The notes beneath the pieces are model-generated. The model made no database searches. It had not been told where the DNA came from and saw only the letters and a list, made by a program, of their open reading frames with translations. From Ramlibacter sp. Leaf400 (lineage in GTDB: Bacteria; Pseudomonadota; Gammaproteobacteria; Burkholderiales; Burkholderiaceae_C), in NCBI RefSeq assembly GCF_001424545.1, contig NZ_LMQL01000009.1:1-64000 (forward strand): a stretch of DNA of 64,000 bases, in the 5' to 3' direction. This document shows, piece by piece, positions 7,907 through 17,879 of the stretch. The position numbers and the translations under genes were made by a program. The stretch's first letter is position 1, and the number at the start of each line of letters is the position of its first letter.

Positions 7907-8839
7907 TCACAGAGCTTTGACGAGCTCCGGCACCGCCGTGAACAGGTCCGCTTCCAGGCCGTAGTCGGCCACGCTGAAGATCGGCGCCTCCGGGTCCTTG
8001 TTGATCGCGACGATCACCTTGGAGTCCTTCATGCCGGCCAGGTGCTGGATGGCGCCCGAGATGCCGCAGGCCACGTACAGCTGCGGCGCGACGATCTTGC
8101 CGGTCTGGCCCACCTGCCAGTCGTTGGGCGCGTAGCCCGCGTCCACCGCGGCGCGGCTGGCGCCCAGCGCGGCACCCAGCTTGTCGGCCAGGGGCGTCAT
8201 CACCTCGTTGAACTTCTCGGCCGAGCCGAGCGCGCGGCCGCCGGAGACGATCACCTTGGCGGCGGTCAGCTCGGGGCGGTCGCTCTTGGCGATCTCCTGG
8301 CCGACGAAGCTGCTCTTGCCGCTGTCGCCCACGGCCGTGACGGTCTCCACCGCGGCGCTGCCGCCGGTGGCCGCAGCCGGATCGAACCCGGTGGTCCGCA
8401 CCGTGATCACCTTCTTCTCGTCCTGGCTCTGCACGATGGAGATGGCGTTGCCGGCGTAGATCGGGCGCTCGAAGGTGTCGGGCGCGTCGACCTTGGTGAT
8501 GTCGCTGATCTGGGCCACGTCCAGCTTGGCGGCCACGCGCGGGGCGATGTTCTTGCCGCTGGCGGTGGCCGGGAACAGGATGTGGCTGTAGTTGCCGGCC
8601 AGGGCCAGCACCTGCGCCGCCATGTTCTCGGCCAGGCCGTGGGCGAAGTGCTCGCCGTCGGCGTGCAGCACCTTGGCGACGCCGGCGATCTGCGCGGCGG
8701 CCTTGGCGGCTTCGGCCGCGTTGTGGCCGGCCACCAGCACGTGGACGTCGCCGCCGCAGGCCGCGGCCGCGGTGACGGTGTTGAGGGTGGCGCCCTTGAT
8801 GTGCGCGTTGTCGTGTTCGGCAATGACGAGGCAGGCCAT
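7907..8839 (-). CDS. etfA: Electron transfer flavoprotein alpha subunit
   Basis: A 310-residue ETF alpha subunit, which carries the FAD of the heterodimer that takes electrons from acyl-CoA dehydrogenases to ETF-quinone oxidoreductase. The N-terminal domain starts [14 protein letters not shown]; the C-terminal FAD-binding domain contains [32 protein letters not shown] and [18 protein letters not shown]. It follows etfB with two bases between stop and start. Expression is probably driven from the promoter upstream of etfB. Confidence 0.97.
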   Translation of the reverse strand: MACLVIAEHDNAHIKGATLNTVTAAAACGGDVHVLVAGHNAAEAAKAAAQIAGVAKVLHADGEHFAHGLAENMAAQVLALAGNYSHILFPATASGKNIAPRVAAKLDVAQISDITKVDAPDTFERPIYAGNAISIVQSQDEKKVITVRTTGFDPAAATGGSAAVETVTAVGDSGKSSFVGQEIAKSDRPELTAAKVIVSGGRALGSAEKFNEVMTPLADKLGAALGASRAAVDAGYAPNDWQVGQTGKIVAPQLYVACGISGAIQHLAGMKDSKVIVAINKDPEAPIFSVADYGLEADLFTAVPELVKAL

Positions 8840-8841
8840 GT

Positions 8842-9591
8842 TCAGATCACCTTCGCTTCGGTCTTGAGTTTCTGCACCAGGGTCGCCACGTCGGGCACCT
8901 TCACGCCGGCGCTGCGCTTGGGCGGCTCGGTGACCTTCAGGGTCTTCAGGCGCGGCTTGGCGTCCACGCCGAGGTCGGCGGGCGTCACCGTCTCCAGCGG
9001 CTTCTTCTTGGCCTTCATGATGTTGGGCAGCGTCACGTAGCGCGGCTCGTTCAGGCGCAGGTCGGTGGTGACCACGGCCGGCAGCGAGATGGAGATGGTC
9101 TCCAGGCCGCCGTCGACTTCGCGCGTCACCTTGGCCTTGCCGTCCGCGATCTCGACCTTGGAGGCGAAGGTCGCCTGCGGCAGGTCGGCCAGCGCGGCCA
9201 GCATCTGGCCGGTCTGGTTGGCGTCGTCGTCGATCGCCTGCTTGCCCAGGATCACCAGGCCGGGCTGTTCCTTGTCGACCAGGGCCTTGAGCAGCTTGGC
9301 CACGGCCAGCGGCTGCAGTTCCTCATCCGTCAGGACCAGGATGGCGCGGTCGGCGCCGATGGCCATGGCGGTGCGCAGGGTCTCCTGGCACTGCTGGACC
9401 CCGCAGGAGACGGCGATGACCTCGGTGGCCACGCCCTTCTCTTTCAGGCGCACGGCCTCCTCGACAGCGATCTCGTCGAACGGATTCATGCTCATCTTCA
9501 CGTTGGCGATGTCCACACCCGTGTTGTCCGACTTGACTCGGACTTTCACGTTGTAGTCCACCACCCGCTTGACCGGGACGAGAACCTTCAT
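8842..9591 (-). CDS. etfB: Electron transfer flavoprotein beta subunit
   Basis: A 249-residue ETF beta subunit with the usual start [20 protein letters not shown] and the AMP-binding region [16 protein letters not shown]. The C-terminal [20 protein letters not shown] segment is characteristic of proteobacterial EtfB. It is the first gene of the etfBA pair and has a regulatory region with two palindromes upstream. Confidence 0.97.
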   Translation of the reverse strand: MKVLVPVKRVVDYNVKVRVKSDNTGVDIANVKMSMNPFDEIAVEEAVRLKEKGVATEVIAVSCGVQQCQETLRTAMAIGADRAILVLTDEELQPLAVAKLLKALVDKEQPGLVILGKQAIDDDANQTGQMLAALADLPQATFASKVEIADGKAKVTREVDGGLETISISLPAVVTTDLRLNEPRYVTLPNIMKAKKKPLETVTPADLGVDAKPRLKTLKVTEPPKRSAGVKVPDVATLVQKLKTEAKVI

Positions 9592-9612
9592 CAGGGAGCT
9601 CCTAGGCGAATT

Positions 9613-9629
9613 GACGTTTACGTAAAGTC
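9613..9629. promoter_or_regulatory. ACGT-type palindrome upstream of etfB
   Basis: GACGTTTACGTAAAGTC contains the perfect 10-bp palindrome TTTACGTAAA (9617-9626), 22-38 bases before the etfB ATG. The paired ACGT cores resemble sites described for MerR-family LiuR regulators of fatty-acid and branched-chain catabolism in proteobacteria. That match is from memory and not tested. Confidence 0.4.
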
Positions 9630-9671
9630 GAAAATTCTATGCCGCGGCGCGGATTCGAACTCGACAAAAAA

Positions 9672-9696
9672 GAACGATCGTTCGATTTTGATTATA
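9672..9696 (-). promoter_or_regulatory. etfBA promoter -10 with overlapping TetR-type palindrome
   Basis: On the minus strand a perfect TATAAT (9691-9696) lies 7 bases upstream of the perfect 12-bp palindrome GAACGATCGTTC (9672-9683), so the palindrome would cover the transcription start. This is typical of a TetR-family operator. No good -35 is present, consistent with regulated or activated expression. Confidence 0.5.
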
Positions 9697-9854
9697 GGGA
9701 CGGGCCGGGCCGTCGTTCTGGAGAGTCCCCTCGAGACTGTCGTCGCCACGACAGTGGCCTGCCGCGCGCACCGCTGACTCGGGGTAAGTCAGGACCGATG
9801 CGCTGACCCCCGGCCCTTACATTGGCCGCCAAGCCAATCGAAGGAGACTATCCC

Positions 9855-10871
9855 ATGCCCCGCATCCTGTTCCCCGCCGCCGCCCTGGCCGCCGCCCTGG
9901 CTTGCGCTCCCGTGGCCGCGCAGACCGTGCTCACGCTCTCCAGCTGGGTGCCGCCCACGCACTCGCTGAGCATCGCGCAGAAGGAGTGGTGCGAACTGGT
10001 CGAGAAGAATGCGGCCGGCAAGATCCGCTGCAACGTGCTGCCGCGCGCGGTCGCCGCGCCCCCCGGCACGCTGGACGCGGTGCGCAACGGCCTGGCCGAC
10101 GTGTCCTTCACCGTGCACGGCTACACGCCCGGCCGCTTCGTGCTGACCCAGATGGCCGAGTTCTCCTTCCTGGGCGATTCCGCCGAGCCGATCTCGGTGG
10201 CGTTCAACCGCGTGGCCTCCAGGCACCCCGAGTTCGCGGCCGAGCACCAGGGCATCAAGGTGCTGGCCTACTTCACCCACGGCCCCGGCATCGTGTTCAA
10301 CACCAAGAAGCCGGTGACCAAGCTGGAAGACCTGCAGGGCCTGAAGTGGCGCGTGGGCGGCGGCATGGTCAACGAGATCTCCAAGTCGCTGGGCATGAAC
10401 GTCACGCTCAAGCCCGCCCCCGAGTCCTACGAGCTGCTCACCGGCGGCGTGATGGACGGCACGCTGTTCCCGGCCGAGTCGATCGAGTCCTTCCGCATCG
10501 ACAAGGTGATCAAGCACGCCACCACCTTCCCGGGCGGCCTGTACAACACCAGCTTCGTCTTCATGATGAACCAGGACAAGTACAACAAGCTCTCGGCCGA
10601 CGAGAAGAAGGCGGTCGACTCCGCCTCCGGCGAGGTGGCCGCGCGCATCATGGGCCGCAACTGGGACAAGGTGGACCGCCGCGCCTTCGGCCTGATGCAG
10701 GCCAACAACGTGCAGGTGGTCAAGGCCGACGAGAAGTTCGTGGCCGACATCAAGTCCAAGACCTCGGCGCTGGAGCAGAAGTGGGCGCAGGACGCCCAGG
10801 CCAAGGGCCTGAAGGACGCCGCCAAGGTGCTGGCCGAGTTCCGCGCGGAGATCGCCAAGTCTTCCAAGTAA
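9855..10871 (+). CDS. TRAP transporter periplasmic substrate-binding protein (DctP family)
   Basis: A 338-residue extracytoplasmic binding protein with a Sec signal peptide (MPRILFPAAALAAALA, cleavage near APVAAQ). The DctP-type body includes LSSWVPPTHSLSIAQKEW, GLADVSFTVHGYTPGRF, FNTKKPVTKLEDLQGLKWRV and LTGGVMDGTLFPAESI. It would capture an organic anion for the DctQM permease encoded next; the ligand is unknown. The ATG at 9855 follows GAAGGAGA. A strong intrinsic terminator lies between it and the permease genes, which should give more binding protein than permease. It is divergent from etfBA. Confidence 0.92.
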   Translation: MPRILFPAAALAAALACAPVAAQTVLTLSSWVPPTHSLSIAQKEWCELVEKNAAGKIRCNVLPRAVAAPPGTLDAVRNGLADVSFTVHGYTPGRFVLTQMAEFSFLGDSAEPISVAFNRVASRHPEFAAEHQGIKVLAYFTHGPGIVFNTKKPVTKLEDLQGLKWRVGGGMVNEISKSLGMNVTLKPAPESYELLTGGVMDGTLFPAESIESFRIDKVIKHATTFPGGLYNTSFVFMMNQDKYNKLSADEKKAVDSASGEVAARIMGRNWDKVDRRAFGLMQANNVQVVKADEKFVADIKSKTSALEQKWAQDAQAKGLKDAAKVLAEFRAEIAKSSK

Positions 10872-10892
10872 GCCGGGCGCCGCGGCACGGGA

Positions 10893-10926
10893 GCGGCACC
10901 TTGCACGAGGTGCCGCTTCGCTTTTT
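10893..10926 (+). terminator. Intrinsic terminator/attenuator between dctP-like and dctQ-like genes
   Basis: A perfect 9-bp stem GCGGCACCT (10893-10901) and AGGTGCCGC (10908-10916) with a 6-base loop is followed by TTCGCTTTTT. It lies within the TRAP operon, so read-through would set the low permease level. Confidence 0.8.
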
Positions 10927-10968
10927 GAAGGGCCGTTGCCCGCCCGGCGCGTCCGCAGGACCCACCCC

Positions 10969-11454
10969 ATGAAAAGAACCCTGGAGCTGCTGTGCGGACT
11001 GCTGTCCGGCGGCGCGCTGTTCGCCATCATGGCCCTCACGTTCTTCGACGTCCTGGGCCGCAAGTTCCTCTCCAACTCCATCACGGGCTCGCTGGAGCTC
11101 ACCGAGCTGCTGATGGTGGTGGTGATCTTCGGCGCGCTGCCGCTGGTGTCCGAACGGGGTGAACACGTGGAATTCGACTCGCTCGATCCCTACCTGCCGC
11201 ACTGGGTTCGCCGCGCGCAGGCCTACGTGGTGCACCTCCTGTGCGGCGCCGTGCTGCTGGCGCTGGCCTGGCTGATGTGGCGCACCGCCGGCGAGTTCCT
11301 GGCGACGGGCGAGACCACCGCGCAGTTGCTGATCCTCAAGGCGCCCTTCCTCTACGGCATGGCCGTCCTGTGCGCCGCCACCGGCGTGGTGCACCTGATG
11401 ATGATGGGCAAGGTGCCCGTCGAGCGGGCCGAAGGCGAAGGGGTCGCGCTGTGA
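10969..11454 (+). CDS. TRAP transporter small permease (DctQ family)
   Basis: A 161-residue inner-membrane protein with four predicted helices. ALTFFDVLGRKFLSNSITGSLELTE is the recognisable DctQ block (here shortened: FDVLGRKF and GSLELTELLM). ATG 10969 follows the terminator at a distance of 42 bases. Its last codon overlaps the GTG start of the large permease (GTGA), so they are translationally coupled, as expected for the fixed DctQ:DctM complex. Confidence 0.88.
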   Translation: MKRTLELLCGLLSGGALFAIMALTFFDVLGRKFLSNSITGSLELTELLMVVVIFGALPLVSERGEHVEFDSLDPYLPHWVRRAQAYVVHLLCGAVLLALAWLMWRTAGEFLATGETTAQLLILKAPFLYGMAVLCAATGVVHLMMMGKVPVERAEGEGVAL

Positions 11455-12743
11455 CGGCGGCCCTGCTCGGCTTTGCGGCCATCTTCGCGCTCGCCCTGAT
11501 GCGGGTGCCACTGGCCTTCGCCATGGGCCTGGTGGGCTTCGTCGGCATCGGCCTCACCCGGGGCTGGAACCCGGCGCTGGCCAGCTCGGCCCAGGTGGTC
11601 TACGAAACCGGCTTCGCCTACACGCTGTCGGTGATCCCGCTGTTCATCCTGATGGGCAACTTCGTCGCCCGCGCCGGCCTGGCGCACGAGCTGTTCCAGG
11701 CCGCCTACGCCTTCATCGGCCACGTGCGCGGCGGCCTGGCGCACGCGACCGTCGCGGCCTGCGCCGGCTTCGGCGCGATCTGCGGCTCGTCCATCGCCAC
11801 CGCGGCCACCATGAGCCGCGTCGCCTACCCGTCCATGCGCAAGCTGGGCTACAGCGACGAGCTGTCCACCGGCGTCATGGCCGCGGGCGGCACGCTGGGC
11901 ATCATGATCCCGCCGTCGACCATCATGGTCATCTACGGGATCATCACGCAGACCAACATCGGCAAGCTGTTCGCCGCCGGCGTCCTGCCCGGGCTGATCA
12001 CGGCGCTGGGGTTGATGGCGGCGATCGCCATCATCACCTCCCGCGACCCCGAGCACGCGCCCCCGGGCGAACGCGCCAGCTGGCCGGAGCGCTGGCGCGC
12101 GCTGCGCGGCATCTGGGGCGTGGCCGTGCTGGTGATCGTGGTGCTGGGCGGCATCTACGGCGGCTTCTTCACCGCCACCGAAGGCGCGGGCTTCGGCGCT
12201 TTCGGCGCCTTCCTGTTCGCGCTGTTCCGCGGGCGGCTGACGCCGGCGGTGCTGTTCCAGGTTTTGGTCGAATCGGCGCGCACCACGGCGATGCTGTTCA
12301 CGCTGCTGATCGCCGCCACCATCTTCGCCAACTTCGTCAACTTCACCACCCTGCCGGGCGACCTGAAGGACTGGATCACGCAGATGGGCCTGTCGCCCAC
12401 CATGGTGGTGGTGGCGATGATGGCGATCTACGTGCTGCTGGGCACGGTGATGGAGGAGCTGACGATGGTGCTGCTGACCATCCCGCTGTTCTTCCCCATC
12501 GTCACCGGCCTGGGCTTCGACCCGGTGTGGTTCGGCGTGCTGATCGTGATGATCGTGCAGATCGGCCTGATCTCGCCGCCGGTGGGCATGAACCTCTTCG
12601 TGCTGAACTCGCTGCTGCCCTCGGTGGGCCTGGGCCACATCTTCCGCGGCTGCTGGCCCTTCGTGCTGGTGATGATCGCGGTGCTGGGCGTGCTGATCGC
12701 TTTCCCGCAGATCAGTCTGTGGCTGCCTTCGCTGGTGGCATAG
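11451..12743 (+). CDS. TRAP transporter large permease (DctM family)
   Basis: A 430-residue multi-spanning Na+-coupled permease. FGAICGSSIATAATMSRVA, TLGIMIPPSTIMVIYGI and QIGLISPPVGMNLFV are hallmark DctM motifs, including the duplicated PPS/PPVG elements. The GTG at 11451 overlaps the dctQ stop. The 3' end overlaps the convergent MscS gene by 32 bp, so the two transcripts are antisense to each other at their ends. Confidence 0.93.
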   Translation: MTAALLGFAAIFALALMRVPLAFAMGLVGFVGIGLTRGWNPALASSAQVVYETGFAYTLSVIPLFILMGNFVARAGLAHELFQAAYAFIGHVRGGLAHATVAACAGFGAICGSSIATAATMSRVAYPSMRKLGYSDELSTGVMAAGGTLGIMIPPSTIMVIYGIITQTNIGKLFAAGVLPGLITALGLMAAIAIITSRDPEHAPPGERASWPERWRALRGIWGVAVLVIVVLGGIYGGFFTATEGAGFGAFGAFLFALFRGRLTPAVLFQVLVESARTTAMLFTLLIAATIFANFVNFTTLPGDLKDWITQMGLSPTMVVVAMMAIYVLLGTVMEELTMVLLTIPLFFPIVTGLGFDPVWFGVLIVMIVQIGLISPPVGMNLFVLNSLLPSVGLGHIFRGCWPFVLVMIAVLGVLIAFPQISLWLPSLVA

Positions 12744-13974
12744 CCGGCGGCAGGTGCACCACGCGCTGCGGGTAGGGGATGTCGATGCCCGCCCGCCGCA
12801 GCGATTGCAGCAGCGTGAGGTTCACTTCGGACCGCACGTTGGCCTGCGCGCCGGGGTTGCCGATCCAGTACTGCACGTGGAACTCCAGCCCATCGGCGCC
12901 GAACTTCACCAGCCGCGCCACCGGCTCCGGATCCTTCAGCACGCCCTGGGCGCCCGCCGCGGCCGCGACCAGCAGGCGCTGCACTTGGTCCGCATCGCTG
13001 TCGTAGCCCACCGCGACCTCGGTGGTGAGCAGCATCTTCGGATCCACGAGCGAGAGGTTCTCGATGCGCTCGGTGATCAGCTTCTCGTTCGGCACGATGG
13101 ACTCGCGGCCGTTGTTGGAGCGGATCAGCGTGTAGCGGGTCTTGATGTCGACCACCGTGCCTTCGAACGCGTCCACCTTCACCACGTCGCCGATGCGCAG
13201 GCTGCGCTCGAACAGGATGACGAAGCCGCTCACGTAATTGGACGCCAGCTTCTGCAGGCCGAAGCCGATGCCCACGCCCAGCGCGCCGCCGAGCACCGAC
13301 AGCGCGGTGAGGTCCACGCCCACCGCCGACAGCGCGAACAGGAAGCCCACCACCAGCAGCGCGGCACGGATCACGTTGGCCGCCACCTTGCGCAGCGACA
13401 GGTCGTGCACCGTCTGTCTCAGCACCTGCCGCTCCAGCACCGCCGAGATCCACAGCGCCGCCACCAGCACCAGGCCGGCCGACAGCGTGCCTTCCACGAT
13501 GGTCAGCAGGCTGACGCGCGTCTTGCCCATCGCAAACCGGATGCCGTCCATCTCCGAGCGCACCGCCGGCAGCACGCCCACCACCCACAGCGCCGTGGCG
13601 ATCCAGGCGACCCAGGAGAACGAGCGCTCGACCAGGCGGGCCAGCCCCGAGGTCGGGAAGGCCACGGTGAGCACCCGCGCGATGAAGCGGATGCCCGCCA
13701 GCGCGATCAGCACCGGCACGGCCAGCCGCAGCAGCGCCACCGTCTGCCAGCTCTGCACCAGCTTCATCGCGGCGTAGGTGAAGCCCAGCGCCACCAGCGG
13801 GAACAGCAGGCCGTCGACGACGATCCGGCCGAACCAGACCGAATCGGACGACTTGCGCCGGCCGGCCGCCCAGCACGCGCCGAAGGCCAGCAGCAGGCAG
13901 CCCAGCAGGATGCCGATTTCCGCAGGCATCCCCGGATGGCCCAGCTCGTGGACCAGTTTTTCTAAAGGACTCAT
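12712..13974 (-). CDS. MscS-family mechanosensitive channel
   Basis: A 420-residue inner-membrane protein with an N-terminal bundle of five to six helices followed by the MscS core. The pore-lining helix is ALSVLGGALGVGIGFGLQKL and the beta domain contains GDVVKVDAFEGTVVDIKTRYT and NEKLITERIENLS. It would release solutes on hypo-osmotic shock, though this larger architecture (MscK/YbdG-like) may be a modulatory relative. ATG 13974 is preferred: the in-frame extension to 14043 merely translates the dispersed repeat (WIPAFAGMT). The 3' end overlaps dctM. Confidence 0.88.
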   Translation of the reverse strand: MSPLEKLVHELGHPGMPAEIGILLGCLLLAFGACWAAGRRKSSDSVWFGRIVVDGLLFPLVALGFTYAAMKLVQSWQTVALLRLAVPVLIALAGIRFIARVLTVAFPTSGLARLVERSFSWVAWIATALWVVGVLPAVRSEMDGIRFAMGKTRVSLLTIVEGTLSAGLVLVAALWISAVLERQVLRQTVHDLSLRKVAANVIRAALLVVGFLFALSAVGVDLTALSVLGGALGVGIGFGLQKLASNYVSGFVILFERSLRIGDVVKVDAFEGTVVDIKTRYTLIRSNNGRESIVPNEKLITERIENLSLVDPKMLLTTEVAVGYDSDADQVQRLLVAAAAGAQGVLKDPEPVARLVKFGADGLEFHVQYWIGNPGAQANVRSEVNLTLLQSLRRAGIDIPYPQRVVHLPPAMPPAKAATD

Positions 13975-13983
13975 GGTTGTTTT

Positions 13984-14070
13984 CGTCATTCCCGCGAAGG
14001 CGGGAATCCAGGAATGCCGATCTGCGCGACAACCGGGAAGCACTGGATCCCCGCCTCCGCGGGGATGACG
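13984..14070. repeat. Dispersed palindromic repeat, inverted pair with spacer
   Basis: GTCATTCCCGCgaaGGCGGGAATCCAG at the left and CTGGATCCCCGCCtcCGCGGGGATGACG at the right face each other across a 34-base spacer, forming a composite palindrome between the MscS gene and the enoyl-CoA hydratase gene. Both neighbours are on the minus strand. Confidence 0.8.
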
Positions 14071-14095
14071 GGGTCGCGGTGCGCAGTGCGCTGAA

Positions 14096-14878
14096 TCAGT
14101 TCCATCTCGGCTTGCGCTTCTCCGCGAACGCCGTCACGCCCTCCTGGGCGCAGCCGTCCATCATGTTCACCGCCATGGTCTGCGAGGCCAGTTGGTAGGC
14201 CGCCTCGACGCCCAGCTCGCGCTGGCGGTAGAACAGGTCCTTGCCCATGGCCAGCGCCTGGCGCGGCTTGGCCAGGATGCTGGCCACCAGGGACTCGATC
14301 TCCTCGTCCAGCCGCTCGGGCGGCGCGACGCGGTTGACCAGGCCGCGCTCGCGGGCCTGCTGGGCGTCGATGAAGTCGCCCGTCACCAGCATCTCCATCG
14401 CCTGCTTGGGCGCGATGTTGCGCAGCAGGGGCACGCTGGGCGTGGCGCAGAACAGGCCGAAGTTGACGCCGCTCACCGCGAACTTCGCCTCGGTGGAGGC
14501 CACCGCCAGGTCGCACTGGGCCACCAGCTGGCAGCCGGCCGCGGTGGCGATGCCGTGCACGCGGGCGATCACCGGCACCGGCAGCTTCTGGATCGCCAGC
14601 ATCATGCGGCTGCACTGCGCGAACAGGTGCTGGTAGTAGGCCAGCTCGGGCCGGGCGATCATCTCCTTGAGGTTGTGGCCGGGGCAGAAGGCCTTGCCGG
14701 CCGCGGCCAGCACCACCACGCGGGCCGACGCATCGTCGGCCACCCGGTCCAGCGCCGATTGCAGCGCGCCCAGCATCTCCTCGCTCAAGGCGTTGAAGCT
14801 GGCGGGCCGGTTCATCGTCAGCGTCACCACGCCGCGCGCATCGCGGGCGTGGACCACGGGTTCGGTCGATTCGCTCAA
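14096..14878 (-). CDS. Enoyl-CoA hydratase/isomerase family protein
   Basis: A 260-residue crotonase-fold protein. Oxyanion-hole segments are AFCPGHNLKEM and HGIATAAGCQLVAQCDLAVAS. The GHNLKEM form and the region GVNFGLFCATPSVPLLR resemble the ECHDC3-like branch, in which the usual catalytic glutamates are not clear, so hydratase activity is uncertain. The start is taken as TTG 14878, which has GAGGAG at a good distance and begins just before the conserved region; no ATG is in a suitable position upstream. It is 29 bases downstream of the deacetylase gene on the same strand. Confidence 0.85.
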   Translation of the reverse strand: MSESTEPVVHARDARGVVTLTMNRPASFNALSEEMLGALQSALDRVADDASARVVVLAAAGKAFCPGHNLKEMIARPELAYYQHLFAQCSRMMLAIQKLPVPVIARVHGIATAAGCQLVAQCDLAVASTEAKFAVSGVNFGLFCATPSVPLLRNIAPKQAMEMLVTGDFIDAQQARERGLVNRVAPPERLDEEIESLVASILAKPRQALAMGKDLFYRQRELGVEAAYQLASQTMAVNMMDGCAQEGVTAFAEKRKPRWN

Positions 14879-14907
14879 TGCGGTCTCCTCTGTCGCCTTG
14901 TCTTCTC

Positions 14908-15867
14908 TCACAGGTCGGCCAGCACCCGCACGTGCGCCTCGACGCTGCGACCCAGGGCGTCCAGGTTGTAGCCGCCTTCCAGGCTGGACACGATGCGGCC
15001 CCGCGCGTGCCGGCGCGCCACGTCCTTGATGCGCCCGGTGATCCAGGCGTAGTCCTGCTCGGTCAGGCCCAGCTGGCCCAGGTCGTCGTCGCGGTGGGCG
15101 TCGAAGCCGGCGCTGATGAAGAGCATCTCCGGCCGGAAGGCCTCCAGCCGCGGCATCCAGTACGTCTCGATCAGCTCGCGGATCTCCATGCCGCGCGTGT
15201 ACGCCGGCACCGGCAGGTTGAGCATGTTGTCGCCCGCCGGCGCATCGCCCGAGTACGGATAGAACGGGTGCTGGAAGAAGCCGACCATCAGCACGCGCGG
15301 ATCGCCGGCCAGGATGTCCTCGGTGCCGTTGCCGTGGTGCACGTCGAAGTCGACGATGGCCACGCGCTTCAAGCCATGGCGCGCCAGCGCGTAGCGCGCG
15401 GCCACCGCGACGTTGTTGAAGAAGCAGAAGCCCATGGCCCGCCCGCGGCAGGCGTGGTGGCCGGGCGGCCGCACGGCGCAGAAGGCGTTCTCGATCTCGC
15501 CGGCCATCACGGCATCGGTGGCCGCCAGCGCGGCGCCGGCGGCATGCAGCGCGGCGTCCCAGGTGTACGGGTTGATGGCGGTGTCGGGGTCGATGGCGGC
15601 GTAGGGCGAGCCGCCCGCGGCGATCTGCTCCTCGAGCGATTCGCGCAGCCCGCGCAGGGCGGCCACGTGCATGCGGTCGTGCGCGAGTTCCAGGTCGGCC
15701 AGGGAGGCTTGCGGCGCCTCGCGCCGGTCCAGCGCGTCGGCCACGCCGGTGACCAGCAGGCGATCGTCGATGGCGTCCAGGCGCTCCGGGCATTCCGGGT
15801 GGCCCGGGCCCATCTCGTGCTTGCGGCACGACGGATGGCTGAAATACCCGGTCTTGTTCGCACTCAT
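14908..15867 (-). CDS. Histone deacetylase-family (AcuC/HdaH-like) protein
   Basis: A 319-residue zinc amidohydrolase of the arginase/deacetylase superfamily. Catalytic blocks are visible: RPPGHHACRGRAMGFCFFNN (tandem active-site histidines) and DFDVHHGNGTED (zinc ligands), plus SAGFDAHRDDDLG and EGGYNLDALG. Bacterial members deacetylate acyl-lysine or small acetylated amines; the substrate is unknown here. ATG 15867 is used; ATG 15879 would add four residues. It is divergent from moxR with a gap of only about 40 bp. Confidence 0.9.
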   Translation of the reverse strand: MSANKTGYFSHPSCRKHEMGPGHPECPERLDAIDDRLLVTGVADALDRREAPQASLADLELAHDRMHVAALRGLRESLEEQIAAGGSPYAAIDPDTAINPYTWDAALHAAGAALAATDAVMAGEIENAFCAVRPPGHHACRGRAMGFCFFNNVAVAARYALARHGLKRVAIVDFDVHHGNGTEDILAGDPRVLMVGFFQHPFYPYSGDAPAGDNMLNLPVPAYTRGMEIRELIETYWMPRLEAFRPEMLFISAGFDAHRDDDLGQLGLTEQDYAWITGRIKDVARRHARGRIVSSLEGGYNLDALGRSVEAHVRVLADL

Positions 15868-15908
15868 GGATCGGGGCACACGGAAATTCGGATAACGTCA
15901 GGCCCGTG

Positions 15909-16829
<921 letters not shown>

Positions 16830-17879
16830 ATGGCCCACCCCCGAAGCGCCGTCGGCGCCTCACCCTCGAGCGGGCGCCCACCGTGGTCCGGCGAAGCCGA
16901 AGGGCCGGCCCGCGCATGGAACCCCGCGGCCCTCGCCCGCCGGCAGTTCCGCGCGTGGTGGCAGTCCCGCCTGCCGCTGTCGGACACGCTGGCCCTGACG
17001 CAGCGCAACGTCTACATCCTGCCCACCCGCCCCGGGCTGATGCTCGCCACCACGCTGCTGGTGCTGCTGGTGGCCTCGATCAACTACCAGCTGAACCTGG
17101 GCTACCTGCTCACCTTCCTGCTGGCCGGCAGCGCCGTGGCCGGCATGCACGTCTGCCATGCCACGCTGCGCGGCCTGCGGCTGACGCTCACCCCGCCCGA
17201 GCCGGTGTTCGCCGGCAGCAATGCGCCGCTGCGCATCGTCCTCACCAACGAGCGCAAGGCGCCGCGCTACGGCATCGGCCTGGCGGTGCTGGACGACAGC
17301 CGCGAGGACCGCTGGGCCTGGACCGACGTGCCCGGCCTGGGCAGCGCCAACGTCTCGGTCGCCTTCCAGCCGCAGCGGCGCGGCCTGCACCGGGTGCCGG
17401 CGCTGACGGCCGAGACGCGTTTTCCGCTGGGCACCTTCCGGGTCTGGACCGTGTGGCGGCCGGCCGCGCAGGTGCTGGTCTACCCCGCCCCCGAAGCGCT
17501 GCCGCCGCCGCTGCCGGAGGGCGAGCCGCGTTCAGGCGGCGCCGGCAGCGCTCGCATGCAGGCCAGCGGCGAGTTCGACGGCGTTCGCGCCTACCGCCGG
17601 GGCGACCCGATGAAGCTGGTGGTGTGGAAGAAGGCCGCCAAGGCCGACGAGCTGGTCAGCCGTGACACCCAGCAGGCGCAGCGGCGCGAACTCTGGCTCG
17701 ATTTCACCCTGGCCGGCGCCAGCGACACCGAGGCCCGCCTGGCCCGCCTGGCCGCCTGGGTGCTGCAGGCCGACAAGCTGGGCGTGGACTACGGCCTGCG
17801 CCTGCCCGGCCAGCAGGTCGCGCCCGACTCGGGCGAGGCGCATCGCCGCCGCTGCCTGGAGGCGCTGGCGCTGTGCTGA
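16830..17879 (+). CDS. DUF58 domain-containing membrane protein
   Basis: A 349-residue protein with two N-terminal membrane helices (TRPGLMLATTLLVLLVASI and LGYLLTFLLAGSAVAG) and the C-terminal DUF58 block FDGVRAYRRGDPMKLVVWKK, which precedes a VWA-like region. It starts on the base after the moxR stop. The first 30 or so residues are proline/serine/glycine-rich, unlike the rest, and may derive from a repeat element; a later start is possible. Partner of MoxR by conserved neighbourhood. Confidence 0.85.
   Translation: MAHPRSAVGASPSSGRPPWSGEAEGPARAWNPAALARRQFRAWWQSRLPLSDTLALTQRNVYILPTRPGLMLATTLLVLLVASINYQLNLGYLLTFLLAGSAVAGMHVCHATLRGLRLTLTPPEPVFAGSNAPLRIVLTNERKAPRYGIGLAVLDDSREDRWAWTDVPGLGSANVSVAFQPQRRGLHRVPALTAETRFPLGTFRVWTVWRPAAQVLVYPAPEALPPPLPEGEPRSGGAGSARMQASGEFDGVRAYRRGDPMKLVVWKKAAKADELVSRDTQQAQRRELWLDFTLAGASDTEARLARLAAWVLQADKLGVDYGLRLPGQQVAPDSGEAHRRRCLEALALC

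Noticed and set aside
14908..15867. Recent transfer of a histone deacetylase from eukaryotes
   Set aside because: Deacetylase-superfamily proteins are ordinary in proteobacteria and the gene's base composition matches its neighbours.
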